A stretch of DNA of 64,000 bases from Phytophthora colocasiae (taxonomy: Eukaryota; Oomycota; Peronosporomycetes; Peronosporales; Peronosporaceae). Position numbers and translations under genes: made by a program. The stretch spans positions 682,001 to 746,000 of the forward strand of contig JAGKQI010000028.1 in the NCBI GenBank assembly GCA_018806915.1, given 5' to 3'. How positions within the stretch are numbered: the stretch's first letter is position 1; each line of letters starts with the position of its first letter. The notes below the pieces were generated by a model. It saw only the letters and a list, made by a program, of their open reading frames with translations, did not search any database and was not told where the DNA came from. Shown in pieces: positions 30,667 to 40,224 of this stretch.

Positions 30667-30944
30667 CAGGCACAGAAGTCTCAGTAGTACATAGGCAAAG
30701 AGACCGTTACAGCCGTGACAAGCTGAAAGGCAAGTGCTGAACTTTTCGTGTAGTCGTCAAATGATTGGTACAATGTACCAATTAATTCCCTTTAACTTGC
30801 GCCAAAAAACAAGCATTAGAGGAGATATGGTATTTAGTACACTAAATATCGCATAAAGTACAAACTAAAATGTATCTTTCAGGTATAAAGTAATACTACA
30901 ATCTCATTGGTCCATTTCCACTCCCAAGTCAAAAGTCAAAGCAA
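30667..30944. promoter_or_regulatory. Shared divergent promoter region, with oomycete Inr+FPR in front of the deacetylase
   Basis: Upstream of the deacetylase ATG (30945), 30902-30920 reads tctcattggtccatttcca. This fits the oomycete core promoter, an initiator (CTCATT) followed at close range by the flanking promoter region (CCATTTCC). Two short palindromes lie between the divergent genes: attggtac/gtaccaat (30764-30771/30775-30782) and tatttagt/actaaata (30831-30838/30841-30848). They could be operator-like sites for either gene, but this is untested. Confidence 0.6.
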
Positions 30945-33557
30945 ATGGCCGGGAGCTCCCAAGCGCAAGCTGCAGCTGCGTTGACGTCTCCGTACGCAGC
31001 GCCCAAGGCCTCCCCAGAGGACGACGGGGATTACGATGAAGAGGAAGATACGTATCTACTGCACAACCTGGCGGAGCAAGGGCGTGCGGACCGTTTACGC
31101 TTACTATTGCCACTTCCATCGGACGGCCTTGAGCCTCCTCCACGTCTGAGCGTCCTCTCGAGCGAGACGAGTCTATTGGAGAAGGACGACATGGGATTTC
31201 TACCTTTACACGTGGCTGTTATCCACCAGCAATTGGACTGTGTGGTGCACTTTCTTCGCTACTCTCCAGCACTCACCAGCGCCATGCTGAGACTCAAAGG
31301 AGGAGACTTTGGCACCCCTTTCCTCCACTTGGTACTGAGGGTTGGAGCTATCAACGCTTCGTTTAGTGAACAGGTGATTAAGGAGCTGTTTAACGAGAAG
31401 AATCCAAAGACAGAGAAGGATTTCTACGGCGAAGACGTCCGAGCGCTGCTGTTCGAGAAAGTGGGGGCTAGAGATGAAGAGGGCAACTCGGTTTTCCACC
31501 TCTGCGCTCGTTATGACCTCGTCACTTGTCTGGACGGTCTAGCTTCGTTCTATAGGCAACAACTGGCTGTTATGGAAACTGAAGATAATTCCGTTGCTGA
31601 CGGGGAGAAGAAGAAGAAGACTCCGTTGAAGCTCGAGGCGCTGCTGGAGAAGGGCAACAAAGTGGGTTTTCGAGCGCTGCATGAAGCGATGAAGTATCAA
31701 GCGGCTGAGACTGGAAGGAGGCTGGTGAGTGAGTACACTGTGGATGTGAATCCCTTAACCCCGCTGCAGCAGACTCCAGCACATATTGCAGCACTGGCAG
31801 GCTTTGCCGAAGGAGTGAAGATCCTGCGCAGTTCTCCTCGGGATATCGCCGCTAAGTTTGCGCTGAAAGATTCACATGGTTGTACAGCAGCCCAAGTAGC
31901 GCGAAGGTGTGGATTTAATGCGCTTGAGGGAGATTTACTGGCAGCACAAGCAGGAAATTTTGTCGAGAAGCCAGCGACACGTAAGGAAAAGGTTGCCCAA
32001 GAAGACCAGACGCGCTTCTTTTTTCATCCTGAAGTGTGGAAGCATTTGCCCATGGCATATCACCGTCGTGGTGGTCCAGACCCCCCACCGGAGAATCCTG
32101 AACGCATTGATACGCTTGTAGACCCAGTGTTTGGGATCCTCCGATCCCGCGAGTTCCAACGGCCGAATGTGAAGTGGGACCATGACATTGAACGCGCGGA
32201 TATTGCCGACATTTTACGTGTGCATGAATTTCACTATGTTGATCGTATCCGCAAGAACTGTATGCCACTAGCCGCGTCTGTTGTGGGTAAGGAGCCGGTC
32301 GCGTCCAAGAACGATTCAAGTCACGAGAAGTTCCCGGGTCAATCGGAATCGACGTCTCCCAGTAGCATTTACGACGCGGAGGAGTGTCATGCAACGTTTC
32401 CTATGGATTTGGACACAGCTTTGTCGGTCCGCTCCTACGATGCAGCCTCCCGTGCAGCTGGGGCGGTTTGCAAGGCAGTGGACGAGGTTGTAGCTGGCAA
32501 GTGCAGGAATGCTTTCTGTATCGTCCGACCACCTGGACACCACGCTGGACCGGTAGGGAAGGTGGTTTGTGAGAACGATCCCGAGGGAAGCCTAGGCTTC
32601 TGTCTATTCAATAACGTGGCGGTTGGTGCAGCGTATGCACGTGCACATTTGAAGCACCGCGGTATTAACAAGGTCGCGATCCTGGACTTCGACGTGCATC
32701 ACGGCAACGGAACGGAGGAGATCGTGCGACAGCTTGTGCCATCCACCAAGGAGATCGTCTTCGAGACGCCCTATGGAGCTGGCAAACAGGTCGTGCATCA
32801 GTACAAGCCTTGGCGCAGCGACGACGACTCGGAGAACGTTTTCTTCTGCTCCGTACACGGCTATGGTCACAAAGACCCTGAGAACAAGGAGGAGTTGGCG
32901 AAAGGAGAGACTCAAGGCTGGTTTTACCCTGGCTCGGGCGTCTCGGACGTCAAAGAGGGCCCTGTCATTTGGGACGAAGGACTGCCGTTTTGTCGCGAAG
33001 GCTCGTCCGCTTCTCGGCTGAAATGGCGCAGTGCGTTCCGGGACCGGATTCTGCCCAAGCTGCGCGAGTTTAACCCGGATTTGATCTTCCTTTCGGCCGG
33101 TTTCGACGCCCACAAGAAGGAGCTCGTGAACTGGGGTTACGTGTCGCTTCTGGAGCAGGACTACGAGTGGCTCGTAGCTCACGTGAAGCAGGTGGCGAAC
33201 TCGTGCTGTGACGGCAGACTCATCTCGGTGTTAGAAGGCGGCTACAACTTCCACGGGCGAATGGTCTCACCCTTTGCACGTAGCGTCGCTGCCCACACGC
33301 GTGCATTGATCAATCCTGCGCAGGAGAAGTGGGACGAGCACGAGATCGCCAAGGAGGCTGCGCACGAGCAAGCGCTGCTGGCCAATTACCTGGCTCCGAC
33401 TGCTGCAGTTCCTGGTGTTACAGTGCTACAGACGAAGAAGCGCAATAAGTCGGAGACTGGAGTGCCGATGGTCCGTTCGAGGAGTAAACGCGCGAGGAAG
33501 GACGTGGACTACGTGGCGCTGGCCAAGAAACTGGCCGAGCAGAGCCAGAAATCCTGA
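30945..33557 (+). CDS. Class II histone deacetylase with N-terminal ankyrin-type repeats, 870 residues
   Basis: ATG at 30945; no intron seen. Residues about 85-330 contain ankyrin-like units (GFLPLHVAVIHQQ, FRALHEAMKYQAAETG, TPAHIAALAGFAEGVKIL). The deacetylase domain runs from about 370 to 800. Catalytic and zinc residues are in place: His532-His533 in RPPGHHAG, Asp583 and His585 in DFDVHHGNG, Asp721 in SAGFDAH, and Tyr767 in EGGYN, giving a class II-like signature. The C-terminus has a basic, NLS-like stretch (VRSRSKRARKD). It should remove acetyl groups from histone or other lysines in nucleus or cytoplasm. The ankyrin-HDAC fusion suggests targeting by protein contacts. An Inr+FPR promoter lies 25-40 bp upstream. 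Confidence 0.95.
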   Translation: MAGSSQAQAAAALTSPYAAPKASPEDDGDYDEEEDTYLLHNLAEQGRADRLRLLLPLPSDGLEPPPRLSVLSSETSLLEKDDMGFLPLHVAVIHQQLDCVVHFLRYSPALTSAMLRLKGGDFGTPFLHLVLRVGAINASFSEQVIKELFNEKNPKTEKDFYGEDVRALLFEKVGARDEEGNSVFHLCARYDLVTCLDGLASFYRQQLAVMETEDNSVADGEKKKKTPLKLEALLEKGNKVGFRALHEAMKYQAAETGRRLVSEYTVDVNPLTPLQQTPAHIAALAGFAEGVKILRSSPRDIAAKFALKDSHGCTAAQVARRCGFNALEGDLLAAQAGNFVEKPATRKEKVAQEDQTRFFFHPEVWKHLPMAYHRRGGPDPPPENPERIDTLVDPVFGILRSREFQRPNVKWDHDIERADIADILRVHEFHYVDRIRKNCMPLAASVVGKEPVASKNDSSHEKFPGQSESTSPSSIYDAEECHATFPMDLDTALSVRSYDAASRAAGAVCKAVDEVVAGKCRNAFCIVRPPGHHAGPVGKVVCENDPEGSLGFCLFNNVAVGAAYARAHLKHRGINKVAILDFDVHHGNGTEEIVRQLVPSTKEIVFETPYGAGKQVVHQYKPWRSDDDSENVFFCSVHGYGHKDPENKEELAKGETQGWFYPGSGVSDVKEGPVIWDEGLPFCREGSSASRLKWRSAFRDRILPKLREFNPDLIFLSAGFDAHKKELVNWGYVSLLEQDYEWLVAHVKQVANSCCDGRLISVLEGGYNFHGRMVSPFARSVAAHTRALINPAQEKWDEHEIAKEAAHEQALLANYLAPTAAVPGVTVLQTKKRNKSETGVPMVRSRSKRARKDVDYVALAKKLAEQSQKS

Positions 33558-33782
33558 GCGTCAAGTTCGACGCCGTTTTTGGTCAAGATACGTTTTTGGT
33601 AGTCGTCGTTGAAGTACTGTAACAAAGATCGGTTGGTTGGTGCGGCTGTCGTTACGTTTGGTGTCAGGTCTGCAGACCTACCAGATATCTTGCTCCCGAA
33701 GTATGGAAGTAGATGCATCTACCGCTAAACCGCTACAAGCAGGCTGTTGCCAGGACCACCTCTGCCAGTTTGCCGCAATCAG

Positions 33783-34176
33783 GTTTGGTTTCGAGAATTG
33801 CCCGTAAGCCTCTTCAATATGCTACCAGAGCAGCAGATCGCTCTCACTTCCGAGTTGGTGGTATGTTCACAATGAAATATAGAAGCCTACTGGTATTGAT
33901 CCTAACTTCTGTTTGTAGGATCCAGACCCCAAGGTCGTTTTGCAGTCGCTCAAGACTTTGCCTTTACTGCATCAAACTGCTGTGCTGTGGCTACTGGACT
34001 TGCTGAACGAAGTTATCAAGCATCAACATGAGAATAAGATGACCGCTAAGAGCATGGGTATGTTGTCTTTTTCCTTTTTTTTTTACTACTGTAGTGTGAA
34101 GCTGTATACTCACGCCATACTCGTGTCTTTCACAGCTATCGTCATAGCGCCTAACCTATTGACAGTCCAGACATAA
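33783..34176 (+). pseudogene. Truncated RhoGAP domain relic with two introns
   Basis: Three exons can be joined in frame: 33783-33860, 33919-34057 and 34136-34176. Introns of 58 nt (33861-33918) and 78 nt (34058-34135) both start gtatgt and end in ag. The product contains RhoGAP landmarks: VWFRELPVSLF, a helix HQTAVLWLLDLLNEV, NKMTAKSMAIVIAPNLL, then a stop. The preceding half, with the catalytic arginine finger, is absent. A candidate N-terminal piece (33703-33780, beginning MEVDASTAKPL) is out of frame with it. The 3' end is also short for the domain. The relic lies on the same strand downstream of the deacetylase. It is probably a leftover of a larger GAP gene, less likely a short expressed gene. 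Confidence 0.65.
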
Positions 34177-36309
34177 AACTGCCGTTAAAATGTTCATTTT
34201 GGCTGGACTGTGACCAGCGAAACTTGCCTCGGTGTGCTGATGAGCGCAACGCGGCAGAAACGTCGAGGCGATTCGTTAAATTATTGGCGGCTGGCTATCG
34301 CGTGGCAGCAATTGAGCAGTGAATCCAATGCAAACACCACTGGCAGGCAGAGCAGTCTCCGTCGGTCGAAAGCAGGGACATGGATCCGCTTCGACCTACA
34401 GTACACTTTTTTGGCAGACTGGCACCACCAAACGTATCCAAAAGTGGATTGCTGATTGGATGGTTTAGCCACAGATGGTTCCGTTCAGTGGCCCGATCGA
34501 CTGCGTCATCATCGACACCAACAGTCGCAACGACCGCCAGCATACTGAGTCCGAGTCAAACGATATTCGATGGCATGCGATACACACAGACGAGAGGGAT
34601 CGAGACAGCACAGAGCTGAGCTCATGACCGACCTATCTGCTCCGTCACCTGCCTCCTCGCCAGCCTATCCATCCGGACTTCACTGGCCTTGGGCTTCACT
34701 GGCCTTGGGGCAAAATTGCCGAGCATGCAGGTGTAGCCATCTAAGTCCAAAGTTGCACCAGCATAGGGGTCGGAAGATACTCCTCCGATTGACTTGATTT
34801 GACTATGACTACGCCGGCTGCTACGTTAGCCCTATCCCGTGTAGAATGAACGTTTTATCTTGCTTTCAGTATGATGCGACATCAAGTATGAACCAGAGCT
34901 GGGAAAGGGCAGCCGCGAGTGAAGGTGAAGCAGCATCTATTGGATAAAAACGCGGTCGTTTCGACCAATCCCGAGTCGGCACGGCATGATATCAGTTGTC
35001 GCACATGTCACAGCTGATACAAAATAGTATACTACGTGAATGTAAATATCATACTAACGTTTCAATATAATATTTACCCTACCAAATTCTAAGCAAATAG
35101 CCCTACGGCTTGAAGCTTCAACCACCTGGAGGCTATGTCTGTTCGAATGCGGCTACTGTGTAGGTCTCAAGTAGAAAGTCTCAAGTAGAAAGATTCAAAC
35201 GTAGCTTCAACTTGATGTAGAGCGTTTGTATGTTAGATTGGATAGAATCGCAATGCTTCAAAGCTTGACGAGACATAGATAGCTGTCACTCGGGACAGCA
35301 ACCTTGCATGACTAAAGCACGAGTCCTGGCATGTTGGCGAAATAAACCCACCCACAACTGTGCTGCTGAGTAATATACCTTTGTTTCTATTCCTCTCATA
35401 GTACTTGTTTGTTCAACCCATATAGGTTGTGTGTACTAGCCAGTCGTCGTGCTAATCCGTAATCTGTCAAGAACAGTAACTTCGCTAGGTTTTTAGTACG
35501 ATACGAAAAGGTTGGCGAGATACATCATGTACAGTGAAGCTTTTCCCACAAGCTAGTTCTAAATGAATGCAAATAATTAAGATTCAAACGTAAGTCCATC
35601 TTGACGTGAAGCTTTTGTCCGTTAGAATTTGAATCTTTGATAGATTGAAAGACACGGATAGCCATCACTCGAGCCAAAACCTTTTTGCGTTTACCAAATA
35701 AATGGCAGGAGCAGATCATGCTTGAGATTGGTTTGTTCAACGATAATGGTCTCATATGGTACCTTGTGTGTGCTAATCGGTCAAGTAACTTCAACTTGAA
35801 TGCGATTTTTTATTTAACAGAAGTACATATAGTACCGTTGGCTGTTGTCTGTTCCAATGCCGCAGTTGTCGTACCTTCACTGCTCTACAACTAGGATCGG
35901 TGCAAAAGTTTGCACTGCAAATATTTGTAGTAGTAACCATACTATTCTAGATTTTCTCAAATAGTACTCTGGCGTTTGCAATCATCCCTACCCCTGGTTA
36001 CTATTTGGCGCCCTCTCGCTTCAATATCGATATTGAAGATGGGCGATCCTCTCTGTTCCTTGCAATTGGCTGAAACCCATTTTAAATAGCTGTGATAGGC
36101 CAAAAATGGCCTGAAACTGCCAGCTGCCCACTGAATTTTTGTTTGCAAGCCGACTTGGGCCTCAGTTAGCAAAAAGACAGGAAAGCCACAGGTCGATTGC
36201 CGTCAAGAAGCAGCCAGCCAGCAGCCCACACACACACTACACAGCGCGGCGCATAACGCCACCGACCCAACAGGCAACCATACAGACCCCACAGCTCCAG
36301 CCCCTCAGC
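34177..36309. other. 2.1-kb region without a supported gene, partly repetitive
   Basis: No ORF has a recognisable domain. Inverted 9-mers (acagtccag/ctggactgt) lie near 34162-34208, an 11-16 bp direct repeat (cttcactggccttggg) near 34678-34711, and the diverged repeat family at 35131-35870. From about 36170 the sequence is the probable 5' UTR of the HSF-type gene; its frame is open upstream but lacks an ATG. Confidence 0.6.
35131..35870. repeat. Diverged, partly permuted repeat copies
   Basis: Two blocks are similar by eye. 35192-35460 and 35581-35800 both contain gattcaaacgta, a ttgtatgttaga/ttgtccgttaga element, atagatagctgtcactcg/cggatagccatcactcg, tttgttcaac, and gtgtgctaatc...gtaacttc. 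A head segment ggctatgtctgttcgaatgc at 35131 recurs as ggctgttgtctgttccaatgc at 35839, so the array looks like part of a tandem or nested repeat. No coding capacity or terminal repeats were seen. Confidence 0.6.
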
Positions 36310-37392
36310 ATGAAGGACGCCCCGTCCACTAGCAACAGCCTCACACCAGGCAACAGACGACCAAGAGCGCAGAGCATGCAACACTTCGGCGACAAGTGCG
36401 CTGTACCCAGAGAATGCTGCAGCTCCGGCTCGTTCGTGAGCAAATTGTACCGCATGGTGGACTCGGAACCTTCCACCATCGTCTCATGGTGCAGAGGCGG
36501 CAGCGCCTTCTGCATCGTAGACCCCAAGATGATGGCTGAGCACTGCCTGCCAAAGTACTTCCGTCACCGGCGCTTCTCGTCGCTCATCCGCCAGCTCAAC
36601 TTCTACAGCTTCTACCGCGTGCAGGAGGGACGGCTTACGATCTACCAGCACTCATTCTTCCGGAAGGAGCCGCCCCGACCTGCTCGTGCACATCAAGCGC
36701 CGTGGAGCTGGAAGGCCAAGGACCCGTGGTTCGACCCACTCGCCAACACAAGCAGCAAGGCCCCAGAGCAGAGCACGACCGCAATTACGCTAACGCCCAT
36801 GAGCGGCGCACAGACACCGACGATGACTCCGACGCCACTGGGTCTTGCTTCGTGCTACTCGCCGATGGCTAAAGCTGTGGCTTTGGACAACATGTCGCCG
36901 GCATTGAAGCCAGCTATGGCGCCCCCCTCAGTGGATCTCGGAGGTGCGTTCCTGAGCGACGGGTTGAAGAAGGATATGGAGCACACATACCCGCTTCCGT
37001 CGGCTCTTACTATGAAGAACGAGCTGATGTTTGGCGACCTGATGGACTCGGATCTGTCCCTGCCCAAGACGTCAACACCGCTGGACATCGACATCCAGGA
37101 CTTCCTCACAGACGACTGCAACATCACACCTGGCCAGATCGAGGACCGGCTGTGTGCCGGCATGAACCAAAGCAAACGTGCGTTGGTGTCGCGCGATTGC
37201 CTCAAGTTCGACGACAATCAGAGTTTGGAGCCGTCGCCCGTGCTGACGAACCAGGAGGATGCCGAGTCAGCCAGCTTTGAGAATGAAGTGCTCATGGACT
37301 TGGCCAATGTCGAGCCAGGTGCATGGGAGGTTCCATTGTCGCCGTTGAACGACGAGGAGGACATGATGCCGTGGCTGGATCTGTGCTTCTAG
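36310..37392 (+). CDS. HSF-type DNA-binding transcription regulator, 360 residues
   Basis: The first ATG in frame is at 36310. An HSF DNA-binding domain occupies about residues 40-125: FVSKLYRMVDSEPSTIVSW, FRHRRFSSLIRQLNFYSFYRV (recognition helix region) and LTIYQHSFFRKE. The usual HSF heptad-repeat oligomerisation region is not obvious. The rest is Pro/Thr/Ser-rich and then acidic (SFENEVLMDLANVEPGAWEV, DEEDMMPWLDLCF at the end), as in activation regions. Oomycetes carry expanded HSF-like families. It presumably binds promoters in the nucleus; targets are unknown. Intronless. Confidence 0.9.
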   Translation: MKDAPSTSNSLTPGNRRPRAQSMQHFGDKCAVPRECCSSGSFVSKLYRMVDSEPSTIVSWCRGGSAFCIVDPKMMAEHCLPKYFRHRRFSSLIRQLNFYSFYRVQEGRLTIYQHSFFRKEPPRPARAHQAPWSWKAKDPWFDPLANTSSKAPEQSTTAITLTPMSGAQTPTMTPTPLGLASCYSPMAKAVALDNMSPALKPAMAPPSVDLGGAFLSDGLKKDMEHTYPLPSALTMKNELMFGDLMDSDLSLPKTSTPLDIDIQDFLTDDCNITPGQIEDRLCAGMNQSKRALVSRDCLKFDDNQSLEPSPVLTNQEDAESASFENEVLMDLANVEPGAWEVPLSPLNDEEDMMPWLDLCF

Positions 37393-37925
37393 ACTGTTTC
37401 CGCCCGATAGACGAAGCCCCGTGACGCTGATTATTTAAGCCCCAGCGCCGCTGCCCAGCCCCAGTCTGTCCCCTTCCCGTCCCCCAAAGTCGATGCCTCC
37501 AAGGCTCCACGCAATTTTTCTATCATCGTTCCCAGTTATGACTCCAAGTGTCGTAGGATGTAGGCAGGAAATTGAGTTAGCAAGTTATTAAGGCGAGGAT
37601 TAGGACGTAGCAGTATGTAAAGTAGGAAGTAGGCTAGCAGCAGAGCAAGAAGGAAACGAAACACGATAAAAAAAGCGTTTGATGGACTCGACCTGTAGGC
37701 TACAACTTGAAGCCTCTTGCTAAGATTCATTACGCCGTAGTGTCGGTCACCTGCCGCCATGCTCCATGCTCGCCGTCGGCACACGCCGTCTGCTTTTGGG
37801 ATAGGCATCAACCAACCCAGGTTGACGGTGATCGCTCACCTTAGGCTACGACAGTACAACGTGAATGAAATCATCGGCATGAACGCTTCTGCAGACAAGG
37901 CATACATTGGTTGTGGCTATCTTAC
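37393..37925. other. 3' region between the HSF-type gene and LTV1
   Basis: Convergent 3' flanks, 533 bp. No gene is visible. Overlapping small ORFs into 37759-38490 are shadows of LTV1. Confidence 0.6.
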
Positions 37926-39625
37926 TCAGTACTTGAAGATGGACACGCGCCCAGCCACCGTCTGCGTGGACTGGCGCGCTTCCTCCTCCTTGAACGCCAT
38001 CTTGGTCTCCTTCTTCTCGGCACGTCGAGCCATCTTCTCCATCTTGACAGCGGCCTTGCGTGCACGTTTCTCGTCCTTCGTCTCGCCCTTCTGTCTCCGA
38101 CTGGACTCGGACTGCTCCTTGTGCTGCTTCTTCTCCCTGCTCTTGACTGGCGCCTCCATCTCAAACACGCCCAACGGCATACCCGTCTTACGCGACAGCG
38201 TCACCTTCTGCTTGCGGATGTCCTCGCCCTCAGCGATGCTGGCGATCACAGGCTGTTTCTTCTTCTTACGTCGCGTCGGCGCCTCCTCTCGCAGCACCGT
38301 TGGGTGGTTGTCCAGCGTCGAGTACGTACTCACGATGGTCTCGCAGTCCCATTTCTCTCGCTCCTCTCGCTGCAAATACTGGTTGCGCTCGAACAGCTGC
38401 TGCAGCTCCTTCTCCTCGCGCTCGGCACGCGCCACGGCGTCCTCAGGCTCCTCCTCGTCCTCCGTCTCGGCATTTTCGTCATACTCGTAGGCAAAACGCT
38501 CCGCCTCGCACTGCTCCAGCACCTGCTTCAAATTGTTGCCTGCACGCAGCGGATTGCCCAGTTTCCCTTCTGCATCTGCTAGTTCCTGCTGTACGAACGC
38601 GTAGTCCTCCACGACGGCAGCAAGCAGTTCACCGTCCAGCGTCTCCTTACCGCGGGTCTCCGGGTCGTCCTCTTCCAGTTCACCCAGCTGTTCGTCATCG
38701 TATTCCTCCGCTAACGTCTTCTCGAAGAGCTCATCAAGCGCACGTTGTGCCTCATCGCGATCCTCGGGCGTCTCGACCTCGTGTTCGCCATCAGTAAACT
38801 CCTCTTCGTCGTCGCTGAACTCCTCGTCCTCACTGTCCGTGATGTTGCCACGGTGAAGCGGAGTGACGCCGCTTGCTGCCTCCATTAGTTTGGCAATGTG
38901 CGCGTCGTAGTCAAAGTCATCCGCACCGCCCTCTTCGTTGTCTTCAGCTGCCTGAACTACAAAATTGTCGTCCAGCTCCTCGAACGCCTCGTCATTCACC
39001 AGGGCCTCCCTCAAGTCGTCGTCCATGACGTCCGTAGTGAGTGTGATAGCGTCCAGTAGTCGGTCCTGCTCTTCCGTACTTGGCAATGCATCGTCAGGCA
39101 GGTCAACCTTCCTAGAGAGGGCACGAGCCTCCTCCCAGAGTCAAAGCGGCTCGTAGCCGAGTAGAATTTGCCCTGTCCCATCTCCTTCATGTGCTGCGAG
39201 TAGTCGTAGCCATCTCTAGGCAGACCGTTCTCGTCGATGAGGTCCTCAGCCTCCACGCCACCGAAGCGAACTTTACGCACAGGGAAGGCGCTTTTGCTCT
39301 TAATCTTCTTGCTGGAGCTCTTGGGCGCTGGGGTGTCAACGAGGTCCGGCATCTCGTCATCACTGTCCAGCTCTGAGTCGTCGTCGTCTTCACCGTCAGA
39401 CTCAGAGTCGGAACGGAGCTCTACGTGTTGACTGGAGGACAGTAGAACATACTTGGAGGCTTCGGGGTCGTTGGCCTTGGGGTCCCGTTGACTGCGGTGT
39501 ACCACGTGGAAGTGCTGCGCTGTCTTCTTGTTGATGAATTGTTTCTTTCGGCCCTGTTATAATAGTAGAAGGTTCATTAGCCATTGTTAACAGAAGAGGA
39601 AGAGAAGAGAGGAGGAACTTGCCAT
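37926..39625 (-). CDS. LTV1: LTV1-like 40S ribosome biogenesis factor (ATG-only first exon, one apparent frameshift)
   Basis: LTV1 is an assembly factor for the small ribosomal subunit, needed for head (Rps3) maturation and pre-40S export. The N-terminal block matches the family: GRKKQFINKKTAQHFHVVHR then SQRDP. The long body is acidic (DDDFDYDAHIAKLMEA, ITDSEDEEFSDDEEEF), followed by FAYEYDENAETEDEEEPED, and the C-terminus is Lys/Arg-rich ending VAGRVSIFKY. To reach the N-terminal block the start must be the ATG at 39625-39623, followed by a 69-nt GC-AG intron. Within the coding run, frames change at the CCC at 39134-39136 (GGG on the coding strand); one missing base would restore about 543 residues. 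A sequencing or assembly error is likely. Confidence 0.85.
39554..39622 (-). other. GC-AG intron of LTV1 directly after the start codon
   Basis: On the minus strand the sequence reads ATG, then gcaagttcctcctc..., and ends in ttataacag before GGC CGA AAG. gcaagt is the standard GC donor. No GT donor in this stretch gives the correct phase for the conserved N-terminus. The length of 69 nt matches the other introns in the window. Confidence 0.7.
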
Positions 39626-40224
39626 GGTGCTGAGTCTCAGATGCTCGAATGCCTTTCACTGGTCTACAGTACCTGTACCATCATGGCCAAATAAAAATCT
39701 GCCAATTAGAACGCGCTCTCATATCGCTACAGACAGATACTTTGAGAGTAGATACGTTTTTTAAATCAAATTATAGAGATATGGCATTGACATCTCTATA
39801 TGTTTGTTTTGCGCGGATCCGCGCAAAAGCACCACACTCCACGCAGAGCGAGCTCAGCTCTAAAACTTGGTAGATATATATAGAACCGATTGAAGCAGCT
39901 TGTGACGCATTTGCAGGGCGCTGCCTCGCGTGCACCACGCACACGGGCGAAATATCTGCTTAAGCTGATGCGCGAAAACGGCTGCCACGTTATCGAATGC
40001 GCACTGCGGTAAAAGCGTTCGATAGTTTTATTCGATTGAGTAGGTCAAAATCATGCGACCTATGTCTCAGCATATTGTTCAATATGCCACTAGAGAGGTC
40101 GTCGTCGATCTGACCTCTCTAACAGCATTCAGTATGCTGTTAGAGAGGTGGTACAGTAGTGTGTTCCAATGGCGTGTTGTACTTCTTTATGTTAATGAAG
40201 CTGTTGTTGTTGGTACGGGGGTGC
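39626..40224. other. LTV1-Zuotin spacer with a strong hairpin block
   Basis: No gene. Contains the LTV1 5' flank, an AT-rich stretch near 39740-39790, and the inverted-repeat block at 40068-40149. Confidence 0.6.
40065..40149. repeat. Nested hairpins downstream of Zuotin
   Basis: Perfect 16-bp arms lie at 40113-40128 and 40134-40149 (acctctctaacagcat and complement, 5-nt loop). A competing pair tagagaggtc/gacctctcta lies at 40091-40100 and 40112-40121, and gcatattg/caatatgc lies near 40069-40086. The core ctctaacag/ctgttagag is shared with the 12-bp hairpin in the element B LTR candidate (12076-12102). It may be a small relic of that family, or a 3' processing structure of the Zuotin transcript, whose stop is 75 bp away. 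Confidence 0.7.

Noticed and set aside
36139..36309. Open frame upstream of the HSF-type gene
   Set aside because: No in-frame ATG; treated as 5' UTR.
37911..38582. Leu-rich plus-strand ORFs opposite LTV1
   Set aside because: Shadow of the Lys/Glu-rich LTV1 coding strand; no domain.
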